9,810 nt of DNA from CAZSMK01 sp964608095. GTDB lineage: Bacteria > Sumerlaeota > Sumerlaeia > MWCT01 > JAGHBZ01. Each line of letters begins with the position of its first letter. Position 1 is the first letter of the stretch. The stretch spans positions 1 to 9,810 of the forward strand of contig CAZSMK010000107.1 in assembly GCA_964608095.1 (NCBI GenBank), in the 5' to 3' direction. The position numbers and the translations under genes are program-made. The notes below the pieces were generated by a model. It was given only the letters and a program-made list of their open reading frames with translations, made no database searches and was not told where the DNA came from. Shown here piece by piece: positions 1 to 6,737 of this stretch.

Positions 1-50
1 CGCGTACGTGTACGAGTACGAGTGCACGCATGCTCAAGCGTGTGAGTGCG

Positions 51-74
51 GAGCCCATTAGACCCATAGGGCTC
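51..74. repeat. Inverted repeat, 6-bp arms
   Basis: GAGCCC (51-56) is matched by GGGCTC (69-74) around a 12-base loop. It sits between the two hexamer blocks. The arms are short and could be chance, but the neighbouring 81-105 hairpin makes a structured core plausible. Confidence 0.4.
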
Positions 75-80
75 ATTCGT

Positions 81-105
81 CCTGAAGCGTGCGCGCACGT
101 TCAGG
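81..105. repeat. Near-perfect 25-bp palindrome
   Basis: CCTGAA (81-86), one unpaired G (87), the self-complementary 12-mer CGTGCGCGCACG (88-99), then TTCAGG (100-105). This is 12 paired bases interrupted by one bulge, with a GC-rich centre. No T-run follows on either strand, so it is not an obvious intrinsic terminator. Confidence 0.65.
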
Positions 106-135
106 CGTACGAGTGCGAGTGCGGGTGCGATTATG

Positions 136-153
136 CGCACGCTCACGCGTGCG
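136..153. repeat. Hairpin with 7-bp stem and 4-base loop
   Basis: CGCACGC (136-142), loop TCAC, GCGTGCG (147-153). It is built from facing copies of the hexamer motif at the end of the repeat tract. No T-run follows. Confidence 0.5.
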
Positions 154-160
154 AGGGACA

Positions 161-365
161 AGCGGGGAGGGTTATTCTACTTTTTGGGTAAAGAAGATTC
201 TCAATGTCCTGCTGAGTCTTGTATGAAGCGCTTATCCCAATTTCGCGAACGGCTCTGCGAGACCTTTGTTCAGGCATACTTTAGTTGACACAATCGAAAT
301 TACTATGAGAAGATAATAATAATTTCCCCTGTGTGCAAAATGAAAGAGGTCATCAGACTCGAAAA
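161..365. other. Gene-free leader upstream of xseB
   Basis: No open frame with protein-like content was recognised between the hexamer repeat and xseB. Short frames end in stops. The stretch contains a consensus -35-like hexamer at 285-290 and an A/T-rich segment at 311-325, so it probably carries the xseB-dxs promoter. The xseA partner gene that often precedes xseB is not here. Confidence 0.5.
285..317 (+). promoter_or_regulatory. Possible promoter for xseB-dxs
   Basis: A perfect TTGACA lies at 285-290 and GATAAT (5 of 6 matches to the -10 consensus) at 312-317. The spacer is 21 bases, longer than the usual 16-18, so the pairing is doubtful. The location, about 50 bases before the xseB ATG, is suitable. 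Confidence 0.3.
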
Positions 366-659
366 ATGGCAGAAAATAAAAAAGCGGAAAAGTTCGACTA
401 CGAAAAAGCCTTGAAGCAATTAGAGAATATCGTGGCTAAACTCGAGGATGAAGATATACCCCTGGAGAAGGCAATAGAACTCTTTACTGAAGGCAAGAAA
501 TTGGCGGATGTTTGTTTGAAAAAACTCACTGAACTTGAACAAAAAGTGCAGATGATTCTCGAAAACGAAAAAGGAGAAGTTTCGACAAAAGATCTCGGAG
601 AGCATGAGTCGAGTTCCCTCGGCAACGAGACCGATAACGGGCTAAATAATAGAGAATAA
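366..659 (+). CDS. xseB: Exodeoxyribonuclease VII small subunit
   Basis: XseB binds XseA to form the cytoplasmic ATP-independent single-strand exonuclease VII, which degrades single-stranded DNA from both ends. The 97-residue product matches the family core: FDYEKALKQLENIVAKLED, then a PLEKAIELFTEGKKLAD helix and a KLTELEQKVQMILENEKG end, forming the expected two-helix coiled coil. Usual length is about 75-85 residues; the extra length is an acidic, Asn/Ser-rich tail after residue 75 or so. The start chosen is ATG at 366. An in-frame GTG at 333 adds 11 residues unlike the family and has no ribosome binding site. AAAGAGGT at 343-350 is a usable but rather distant site for 366. Only 19 bases separate it from dxs, so the two are probably one operon. 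XseA is not in the window. Confidence 0.93.
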   Translation: MAENKKAEKFDYEKALKQLENIVAKLEDEDIPLEKAIELFTEGKKLADVCLKKLTELEQKVQMILENEKGEVSTKDLGEHESSSLGNETDNGLNNRE

Positions 660-678
660 AGGATACCAAAGAAGCGCT

Positions 679-2640
679 ATGGAAATATTAAACAGCATAA
701 ACACGCCGGCGGACATTAAGGGATTGAGCGTGAATGAATTAGAGCAGCTTGCCGGCGAACTCAGACAAAAGATAATCGAAGTGGTCTCCATAAACGGCGG
801 GCATCTTGCCTCTTCCCTTGGGTGCGTTGAATTATGCATCGCTCTTCATTATATTTACAACACACCCGTAGATGAGATTTTCTGGGATGTGAGTCATCAG
901 ACTTATGCACACAAATTGCTTACCGGCAGGCGTGACCGTTTTCACACATTACGCATGACAGATGGTATAAGCGGATTCAACAAACCGGAAGAGAATCCCT
1001 ATGACACATTTGTAGCGGGGCATGCGTCAACGTCAATAGCGGCGGCGCTTGGTTCGGCAATTGCACGCGATCTGAAAGGCGAGCAGCATAACGTTATTGC
1101 CGTTATCGGCGACGGCGCCATGACCGGCGGGCTCGCGTTCGAGGCGCTGAACAACCTCGGTCAATTAGGAACCGATCTTCTCATCATCGTCAATGACAAC
1201 GAAATGAGCATCGGACGTAATGTGGGAGCAATAACTCGCATCTTCACACGCCTTATTACGCATAATTTCTACAATATCGCCAAAGAGGACATGGAGGATT
1301 TTATCAAGCGATTTGCACGGAGTTTCGGCCAAAGGCTTGTGAAGTTCACTCAACGAGTCGAGGAGAGTCTCAAAGGACTGATCGTTCCCGGCATCTTTTT
1401 TGAAGAGATGGGGATCAGGTATATTGGACCGGTAGACGGAAACAATCTCGGTGAACTCATCAGCACGATCAAGAACATCAGGAACCTGCGTGGACCTCGT
1501 CTGCTGCATATTTTTACCAAAAAAGGTAAAGGCTATCCTCCAGCTGAAGAGAACCCTGAAAAGTTTCACAGCGCCCCGCCTTTTGTGATAGAAACCGGCG
1601 AGACAGCAAAAAAAAGCCTCAGCTATACGAAGGTCTTTGGTTCGACTTTATGCGATCTGGCGGAACGAGATGAACGTATCGTAGCGATAACACCTGCCAT
1701 GGCAGCCGGGACAGGCATAACGGAATTTGCCGAAAAGTTTCACGAGCGCTTTTTCGATGTAGGAATAGCGGAACAATGTGCGGTAACCATGGCGGCGGGA
1801 ATGGCACGAAAAGGGATGCGACCCGTTGCCGCAATTTACTCGACCTTTCTGCAGCGTGCGCTTGACCAGGTAATTCACGATGTCGCCTTGCAGAATCTAC
1901 CCGTTGTCTTCGCCCTCGATCGAGCAGGGATCGTGGGAGAGGACGGGCCTACACATCATGGCGTGTTCGATCTTTCATATCTTCGCATGGTTCCGAATAT
2001 GACCATCATGGCGCCAGCTAACGGGCGGGAGCTCCGTAAAATGTTGTACACGGCTCTTACGCATGAAGCTCCCGGTCCTATTACTATTCGCTACCCTCGC
2101 GGCGCTGTTCCTGACGACTACTCTATCGATTCACCTCCCGAACTTGAAAGAATCCCCTGGGGAAAAGCCGTCACTGTACGCGAAGGAAAGGACGGTATTA
2201 TCCTCGCCCTTGGCAGGATGGTTGACACCGCCCTAAAAACCGCTGAAGACCTTGCAAGTGATGGGCTTGATATCGCCGTATGCAATTTGAGATTCGTTAA
2301 ACCGCTTGACCGGGATTACCTGCTCAGGGTGGCTACAACTTATCCTCTCATCTTTTCGCTCGAAGACAATGTCCTTGCAGGGGGAGCTGGTTCTGCAATT
2401 AATGAACTTTTTAAGGCTGAGGGGTTGGAGTCTATATGCAGGTCTTTTGGATTCCCCGACACGTTTCTTATACAGGGATCGCCTGAGGATATTTTCGAAA
2501 AATACGGACTCGATGCAGCGCATGTGGCACAAAAAATAAGGGAAGTCTTTCCCAAAAAAGAATCCGAAAAGAAAAGTGAATCCTCAACCCGTTCACCTAT
2601 ACACAGCACACATCAGAAAAATCAACGGAAAGAAAAATAG
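679..2640 (+). CDS. dxs: 1-deoxy-D-xylulose-5-phosphate synthase
   Basis: DXS condenses pyruvate and glyceraldehyde 3-phosphate into DXP, the first step of the methylerythritol-phosphate isoprenoid pathway and a precursor of thiamine and pyridoxal phosphate; it is cytosolic and uses thiamine diphosphate and Mg2+. Visible domains are an N-terminal ThDP domain (about 8-285) with H42, GHAST at 114-118, GDGAMTGG at 144-151 and NDNEMSIGR at 172-180; a pyrimidine-binding transketolase domain (about 318-480) with catalytic E365 in GIAEQ, Y387, R415 in LDRAG, D422 and H426 in GEDGPTHHG, and R471; and a C-terminal transketolase domain (about 495-615) with EDNVLAGGAGSAINE. All expected catalytic positions are present. 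At 653 residues it exceeds the usual 620-640 because of a Lys/Ser-rich tail from about 625. The usual DVGHQ motif reads DVSHQ (70-74). AAAGGA at 658-663 or AGAAG at 670-674 may serve as ribosome binding site. Confidence 0.97.
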   Translation: MEILNSINTPADIKGLSVNELEQLAGELRQKIIEVVSINGGHLASSLGCVELCIALHYIYNTPVDEIFWDVSHQTYAHKLLTGRRDRFHTLRMTDGISGFNKPEENPYDTFVAGHASTSIAAALGSAIARDLKGEQHNVIAVIGDGAMTGGLAFEALNNLGQLGTDLLIIVNDNEMSIGRNVGAITRIFTRLITHNFYNIAKEDMEDFIKRFARSFGQRLVKFTQRVEESLKGLIVPGIFFEEMGIRYIGPVDGNNLGELISTIKNIRNLRGPRLLHIFTKKGKGYPPAEENPEKFHSAPPFVIETGETAKKSLSYTKVFGSTLCDLAERDERIVAITPAMAAGTGITEFAEKFHERFFDVGIAEQCAVTMAAGMARKGMRPVAAIYSTFLQRALDQVIHDVALQNLPVVFALDRAGIVGEDGPTHHGVFDLSYLRMVPNMTIMAPANGRELRKMLYTALTHEAPGPITIRYPRGAVPDDYSIDSPPELERIPWGKAVTVREGKDGIILALGRMVDTALKTAEDLASDGLDIAVCNLRFVKPLDRDYLLRVATTYPLIFSLEDNVLAGGAGSAINELFKAEGLESICRSFGFPDTFLIQGSPEDIFEKYGLDAAHVAQKIREVFPKKESEKKSESSTRSPIHSTHQKNQRKEK

Positions 2641-2718
2641 GAACTCATTTCTCGGCTCGTTCGCACGCAATTCCTTCTCCACCGATTAATGGTAAAAGAC
2701 ATCTTCGATAAGAAATAA
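2641..2718. other. Convergent intergenic gap between dxs and cupin gene
   Basis: dxs (+) and the cupin gene (-) end facing each other here. A bidirectional terminator would be expected, but I see no strong GC hairpin with a T-run, only the small A/T palindrome AATAATTATT at 2714-2723. Confidence 0.4.
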
Positions 2719-3171
2719 TTATTCCTCGATTTCTGGCGTACGTACGATTCGTTCATCTCGAAAGATAGAGTCATAATCCTCATCGTGAGTGGAGACCTCC
2801 TCAATCAGAGCCCATTCATCAGACCAGAAGGAATGAGCCTGACCTGGTTTGAGGGTAATATCATCGCCCGGCTTCAGGGTGATGACTTTCCCGTCCAGAT
2901 CCATTTTGACTGTACCCTTGAGAATGAAAAAAGTCTCGGTCTTTTCGTTATGGTGGTGAGAAGGACAATGTTGCCCGGGCATGAGAAGAAGCCACTTGGA
3001 ACAGTATAAGTCGCTATTGACCTTGACGATAAGAATGAGTCCGATTTTTTCAAACTCACCCAACCCGAAATCGGCAATTTCAATCCGGGATACATCATTA
3101 ACCGGTATCCCCAACTCTTCGAATTTCTCTTTTGCTTTTTGCTGGTAAGCGCTCATTTCGGCGCGTTTCAT
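2719..3171 (-). CDS. Cupin protein, D-lyxose isomerase-like
   Basis: A 150-residue single-domain cupin, probably cytoplasmic. An N-terminal helix (about 5-20) is followed by IEIADFGLGEFEKIGL (30-45), NSDLYCSKWLLLMPGQHCP (52-70), the metal motif SHHHNEKTETF (71-81), GTVKMDLDG (86-94), PGQAHSFW (109-116) and EEVSTHDEDYDSIF (124-137). Likely metal ligands are H72, H74, E79 and H113. The order of blocks (DxGLG, YCSK, PGQxCPxHxH, KxETF, H, then an E-V-S-T and D-x-F end) resembles what I remember of D-lyxose ketol-isomerases such as Bacillus YdaE, which interconvert D-lyxose and D-xylulose. It is shorter than those because the loop between the His pair and the Glu is compact. A sugar isomerase is the best guess; a generic cupin binding protein is possible. 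GGAGGA (3178-3183) lies 6 bases before ATG at 3171, a strong start. No sugar kinase or transporter is adjacent. Confidence 0.75.
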   Translation of the reverse strand: MKRAEMSAYQQKAKEKFEELGIPVNDVSRIEIADFGLGEFEKIGLILIVKVNSDLYCSKWLLLMPGQHCPSHHHNEKTETFFILKGTVKMDLDGKVITLKPGDDITLKPGQAHSFWSDEWALIEEVSTHDEDYDSIFRDERIVRTPEIEE

Positions 3172-3177
3172 AAGAAA

Positions 3178-3183
3178 TCCTCC
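3178..3183 (-). promoter_or_regulatory. Strong ribosome binding site of the cupin gene
   Basis: On the - strand GGAGGA precedes the ATG at 3171 by 6 bases. It is the clearest Shine-Dalgarno sequence in the window; the operon genes upstream have weak or no such sites. Confidence 0.75.
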
Positions 3184-3213
3184 GCAAAATATGTCCAGTC
3201 TTAATACCAGTTA

Positions 3214-3242
3214 TTATTATGCACTCCGACCCCGCACATCAA
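3214..3242 (-). promoter_or_regulatory. Possible promoter of the cupin gene
   Basis: Read on the - strand, TTGATG (3237-3242) is followed after 17 bases by TAATAA (3214-3219), overlapping an alternative CATAAT. It lies in the 130-base gap between the end of the five-gene operon and the cupin start. The match is partial (4 of 6 and 3-5 of 6). Confidence 0.35.
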
Positions 3243-3301
3243 GCTAAATCCTTTCCTTCTCTGAAATAGCATGATTCCAAAAACTCTTGCGTCTATGACA
3301 T

Positions 3302-4486
3302 CTATCTGCTCGTATCGGGTTCGTTCTTGAGCTCTGTTAGGAATGCATCAATCTCGGTTTGATAGGTCTTTGCGGTATCCCGGCTGATAGGTTCAAGCGA
3401 ATATTTTGCTGATTCGAACTGCTTCCTCACGTATTGTAAACGCTCCTGCTCCGATGAAAACACCCCACTCAACTTCGTTTCATAATCTTTCGGGGTTACA
3501 TGCTTCTCCCTCTCCATGCCGGCGCGCTTCATGTGATCGCAAAACAGATTATAATGATAAATCACCTTTGTCCGGGGATCATCGAGATTTATTCGGAACG
3601 TAGCTGAGACGCTCTCCTTGAGTCTTTTCCTGATATGCGTAATAGTTCCCGAAGGTTTCAGGATCTTTGAATTGCCGCGACGGCGACGCATTTTCTTATG
3701 CAGCCAGTTGAGCAGGGCAAGCAATACAAAAATCATTATCAACAACCCTACAATCTCTAATGCGAGCCTCAGGATTGTTGCGGTATCTACAGGCTGTATT
3801 GTCCTGGCGGGCGCAGTAACGGTCTGAGGCTCTCCCCTATCGGGCATGGCTACGGGAGCGCGGAAATGAGGCGTGATTAGAAAAAGTATGATTCCTACAA
3901 AAATCACGAGTATAAAGGTGGCAAGTACAGGACTTACCAGTACCTTGAAATTGAACGTATCCAGAGCCTTTTCGTATTTCTCGAAACGGAAGCCAAAATA
4001 GTCGACTATGAACGTAATGAGGAGCAAAAAGCAGAAAGGGACAAAAACAAAGAACGAAACGTTGGGTACAAAGAAAAGGCCGAGTATGAATATCAGCAGG
4101 TTGTTGAGGTAGAGAATGGCGAAGTTATGAGGTCGCAGAAGAAAGACAATGAGGGGGATGTTGAGAAACGCAAGCCCGACAACGAGATTTGGAGTTTCAA
4201 AAAACATCATTGGGAAAACGACGAATCCTGCGTGGATTAAAAAGACCCCGAAGAGTTCCCTGTATCCGAGCCGTTCCGTTATATCAACCAAAATCACACG
4301 AAAAAGAGCCTGGATGATGTGTATGAACAAATAAAGGGAGGCGATGAGATAGAACAGGAGCATCCCTCCGTCTGGGAAGGCGCGCGGAAGCGAAAATCCG
4401 ACACAGAAAACCTCCAGCACAAAACACAAGCCATACAATACCTGAAGAGGACTTACATCGGTGTATAGGTTCTCAGACTGTTCCAT
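3302..4486 (-). CDS. TgpA-like membrane protein with DUF4129 domain, lacking transglutaminase core
   Basis: A 394-residue inner-membrane protein. I see about seven hydrophobic segments in the first half (roughly 13-32, 43-66, 78-97, 100-118, 122-140, 144-163, 183-204), then FLITPHFRAP (202-211), a 34-residue Pro/Thr-rich loop, an eighth segment (239-262), a basic stop-transfer stretch KKMRRRR (264-270), and a soluble C-terminal region (about 300-390) with VTPKDYETKL and ERLQYVRKQFESAKYS, which fits DUF4129. This is the topology of TgpA-type proteins (DUF3488 membrane part, periplasmic transglutaminase, last membrane helix, cytoplasmic DUF4129), but the roughly 250-300-residue transglutaminase domain with its Cys-His-Asp triad is absent. 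Family TgpA proteins are about 650-750 residues. Its start overlaps the end of the DUF58 gene by 34 bases, indicating translational coupling. Function is unknown; a membrane partner of the MoxR/DUF58 pair is inferred. Confidence 0.8.
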   Translation of the reverse strand: MEQSENLYTDVSPLQVLYGLCFVLEVFCVGFSLPRAFPDGGMLLFYLIASLYLFIHIIQALFRVILVDITERLGYRELFGVFLIHAGFVVFPMMFFETPNLVVGLAFLNIPLIVFLLRPHNFAILYLNNLLIFILGLFFVPNVSFFVFVPFCFLLLITFIVDYFGFRFEKYEKALDTFNFKVLVSPVLATFILVIFVGIILFLITPHFRAPVAMPDRGEPQTVTAPARTIQPVDTATILRLALEIVGLLIMIFVLLALLNWLHKKMRRRRGNSKILKPSGTITHIRKRLKESVSATFRINLDDPRTKVIYHYNLFCDHMKRAGMEREKHVTPKDYETKLSGVFSSEQERLQYVRKQFESAKYSLEPISRDTAKTYQTEIDAFLTELKNEPDTSR

Positions 4487-5763
4487 CTGTTTTCAACACT
4501 CACCAGTTTTTGTTCAACCTTTTCTCGATTCCCAAGAATGTACACATCACACCCCAGGCTTTTTAATTCTTCAACCAGCTCATGTATCGGAAGAGAGCGG
4601 ACATGGAGCCTGTATTGTTCTCGATAAATCTTGAGAAAGGTCTCCTCATCTATAAGAACGACGATTGGTCGGATGCGTCGTATCATGAATGTTTTTAAAA
4701 GAAGCGAACTCTGTTCACGCGAAATCGAAGAGGCACATGCAATCAATACCGCGGTGGAGCCTCGTGTAATCTCCGACACCCGGTCTTGTACTTCCCTGAC
4801 AAAGTCTCCTTTTCCGCCCGCCTTCATGAACGTCAAATGGTCAAGAATAGTCAGGAGATGGGGAATACCGCCGCCCGGTGGAATGTGAATGGTTTTTTCT
4901 CCGAATGCGAACAGCTGGACTCGATGCGACTTATCAATGGCTAAGCGTGAGATAGCTGCACACGCTTTTATGACATATTCGATTGTGGTCATGTCACCGA
5001 TACCACGCAAAGAGAGGCGGAAAAGGTCTAAAAAGAAGGTTAGTTCTGTCACGGCGTTTTCCTGAAACTCTTTGATGATGAGTTTTCGATGATGTGCGCT
5101 CAGTTTCCAATGGATTTTGCCCGGCGGATCGCCACGCACATACTCTCTCACCCCGATAAATTCCTCGCCCTCGCCGCTTGACAGTATGGTCTCTATACCT
5201 ACGCGTCGAAGCGTTCCATCTCCCATAACGTTGAAAACATCCAGCGCCGCTGCTCGAGGATACACCATAAGTCTGGTATGAACGTCTGCGATAACCTCGC
5301 GCGGAAAAAGTCCCATCGGGTCTGCACAGCTGAGGTGGAGCGGTCCAAGCGTGTAAAGACCACGCCGATGACGACAATGCAAACGATATTCTACCATATA
5401 ATCGTCCTTATTGCTAAACTCGCCGGGCAACATGTGACCTACGTAAAAACGAGTACCGGCAGGGGTGGTATCTACCGCCTCGAGCATATAGTGCGGAACC
5501 GGGTTTGCGGTCTGAAATAGGAGCGAAATATAGAGGTCGGAACCTTCAAACGTTCGCGCATGATGGTCTCGATGAATGGAGATATGCCGGAATAGTAATC
5601 GCGAGTATATAAAGCCGGCAAGGAGGACAAGAAACAGGAACTCGCCCATAAGTATAAGAGACCTGTTTTCAAGCGCTACCCCTGAATAAAACGATACGGT
5701 TATAGAAAAGATAAGGATGTTTTTCTTGTTAAACGGTTGGAACGTCATGCGGTCATCATTCAT
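4453..5763 (-). CDS. DUF58 domain protein
   Basis: A 436-residue protein. Two hydrophobic segments at about 15-33 and 36-58 anchor it in the inner membrane. A beta-rich middle (about 60-170) contains CRHRRGLYTLGPLHLSCADP (130-149), the usual 'RGxYxLGPxxxxxxDPxGLF' element. The DUF58 signature follows: GEGEEFIGVREYVRGDPPGK (197-216) and IHWKLSAHHRKLIIKEF (217-233). The rest (about 238-430) looks like a von Willebrand A fold, starting TFFLDLFRLSLRG; the metal-site motif DxSxS is not present. DUF58 proteins are typically encoded beside MoxR ATPases and are thought to act as their substrates or adaptors; the biochemical role is not established. The ATG at 5763 overlaps the MoxR stop by 8 bases (ATGAATGA); a second ATG at 5748 is possible. 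Shine-Dalgarno is weak, fitting coupled translation. Confidence 0.9.
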   Translation of the reverse strand: MNDDRMTFQPFNKKNILIFSITVSFYSGVALENRSLILMGEFLFLVLLAGFIYSRLLFRHISIHRDHHARTFEGSDLYISLLFQTANPVPHYMLEAVDTTPAGTRFYVGHMLPGEFSNKDDYMVEYRLHCRHRRGLYTLGPLHLSCADPMGLFPREVIADVHTRLMVYPRAAALDVFNVMGDGTLRRVGIETILSSGEGEEFIGVREYVRGDPPGKIHWKLSAHHRKLIIKEFQENAVTELTFFLDLFRLSLRGIGDMTTIEYVIKACAAISRLAIDKSHRVQLFAFGEKTIHIPPGGGIPHLLTILDHLTFMKAGGKGDFVREVQDRVSEITRGSTAVLIACASSISREQSSLLLKTFMIRRIRPIVVLIDEETFLKIYREQYRLHVRSLPIHELVEELKSLGCDVYILGNREKVEQKLVSVENRWNSLRTYTPM

Positions 5764-6736
5764 AATTTCTTACAGGCACCTCGACCTGTTGGATGATTTC
5801 TTTAATAATTGTATCGGGCGTGATACCCCCGAGCTGGCTATGAGGCTGGAGCACAAGGCGGTGGCGCATAACGGGTCGCGCCAAGCGCTGAATAACGTCC
5901 GGCGTAACGAATTGCTTTCCACTTATGAAGGAAAGCGCCTGGCTGACACGGGACAGGGCAAGCGAGGCACGAGGACTCGCGCCAAGAAGCAAATCCTTAT
6001 GCCCTCGTGTCTTCTCCACAAGACTTACTATATAACCCTTGACCGAATGGTCAATATACACCTCTTTTATCTTCTCCTGCAGCTCGATTATGTCTTTTAG
6101 GGAAACCACCGGTTCGATGGTTTCAATCGGATGACGATACTGTTGCTCGTTTATCACGCGCACTTCAACTTCATGGTTCGGATAGCCGATACTTATCCTC
6201 ATAAGAAACCGATCGAGCTGAGCCTCGGGAAGATGATATACCCCTTGCTGCTCGATGGGGTTCTGTGTCGCGATAACAAAAAACGGTTCGGGCAGCCCTC
6301 GGCGGCGCCCATCAACCGTTACTTGCCGCTCCTCCATTCCCTCGAGCAAGCTTGACTGGGTGCGTGGCGTGGCGCGGTTGATCTCATCGGCAAGAAGGAT
6401 ATTCGTAAATATCGGTCCTTCGAGAAATTCGAATTCCTGTGTCTTCTGGTTAAAAATAGAAACGCCGGTTATATCCGTAGGTAAGAGATCGGGAGTAAAT
6501 TGAACACGCTTGAAATCGGCGTCTATCGAACGGGCAATGCTTTTCGCAAGCAACGTTTTTGCAAGACCCGGCACGTCTTGAATCAAAAGGTGTCCATCTG
6601 CAAGAAACGCCGCAAGAGCAATCTCGATTACCTCATCCTTGCCAAGGATAACCTTCTTTATATTATCCATTATCGCGCGTACTTTATTATTCATTGTCTT
6701 TGGGGTTCTCATGCACTCACTAAGTATTACTTCCAT
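5756..6736 (-). CDS. MoxR-family AAA+ ATPase
   Basis: MoxR ATPases are cytoplasmic hexameric chaperones that assemble or activate partner complexes. From ATG 6736 the product has 326 residues, the family's normal size. Motifs: VILGKDEVIEIAL near the N terminus, Walker A DVPGLAKT (54-61, K60), FTPDLLPTDITG (80-91), Walker B ILLADEINR (113-121, D117/E118), sensor 1 IATQNPIEQQG with N159, LPEAQLDRFL with the likely arginine finger R176, and sensor 2 GASPRAS with R256. All key residues are intact. A frame extension to 6793 would overlap the upstream gene by 56 bases and adds non-family residues, so I reject it. ATG 6736 is one base after the upstream stop; ATG 6712 (318 residues) is an alternative. 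The gene runs into DUF58 with an 8-base overlap. Known partners of this subfamily are DUF58 and TgpA/DUF4129 proteins, exactly the next two genes. Confidence 0.94.
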   Translation of the reverse strand: MEVILSECMRTPKTMNNKVRAIMDNIKKVILGKDEVIEIALAAFLADGHLLIQDVPGLAKTLLAKSIARSIDADFKRVQFTPDLLPTDITGVSIFNQKTQEFEFLEGPIFTNILLADEINRATPRTQSSLLEGMEERQVTVDGRRRGLPEPFFVIATQNPIEQQGVYHLPEAQLDRFLMRISIGYPNHEVEVRVINEQQYRHPIETIEPVVSLKDIIELQEKIKEVYIDHSVKGYIVSLVEKTRGHKDLLLGASPRASLALSRVSQALSFISGKQFVTPDVIQRLARPVMRHRLVLQPHSQLGGITPDTIIKEIIQQVEVPVRNYE

Positions 6737-6737
6737 C

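Larger units (their letters stand above)
1..160. repeat. Degenerate hexamer tandem repeat (GNGTRC-like), non-coding
   Basis: Two blocks of six-base units lie here. In 2-49 the units run GCGTAC, GTGTAC, GAGTAC, GAGTGC, then diverged or reversed units, then GCGTGT and GAGTGC. In 105-152 they run GCGTAC, GAGTGC, GAGTGC, GGGTGC, a diverged stretch, GCGCAC, GCTCAC, GCGTGC. The blocks are separated by a palindromic core. Alternating purine-pyrimidine steps dominate. Stop codons interrupt the reading frames, so this is not a repeat-protein gene. The array starts at or before the window edge. Its function is unknown; it resembles extragenic repeat DNA. Confidence 0.7.

Noticed and set aside
2..60. 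Open frame through the hexamer repeat from the window edge to a TAG
   Set aside because: The sequence is degenerate repeat DNA giving alternating dipeptides; too short and too repetitive to be taken as the end of a real protein.
333..365. GTG start extending xseB by 11 codons
   Set aside because: The added residues do not resemble the family and there is no ribosome binding site before the GTG; ATG 366 starts at the normal position.
1165..1569. 134-codon - strand open frame inside dxs
   Set aside because: Antisense shadow of a fully conserved DXS domain, with no protein-like motifs.
2641..2718. Intrinsic terminator between dxs and the cupin gene
   Set aside because: No GC-rich hairpin followed by a T-run was found on either strand, so I do not call one.
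2719..3171. Functional link of the cupin to dxs through D-xylulose
   Set aside because: Lyxose isomerase and DXS both touch xylulose chemistry, but the genes converge on opposite strands, have separate signals, and no kinase joins the two, so the adjacency is more likely chance.
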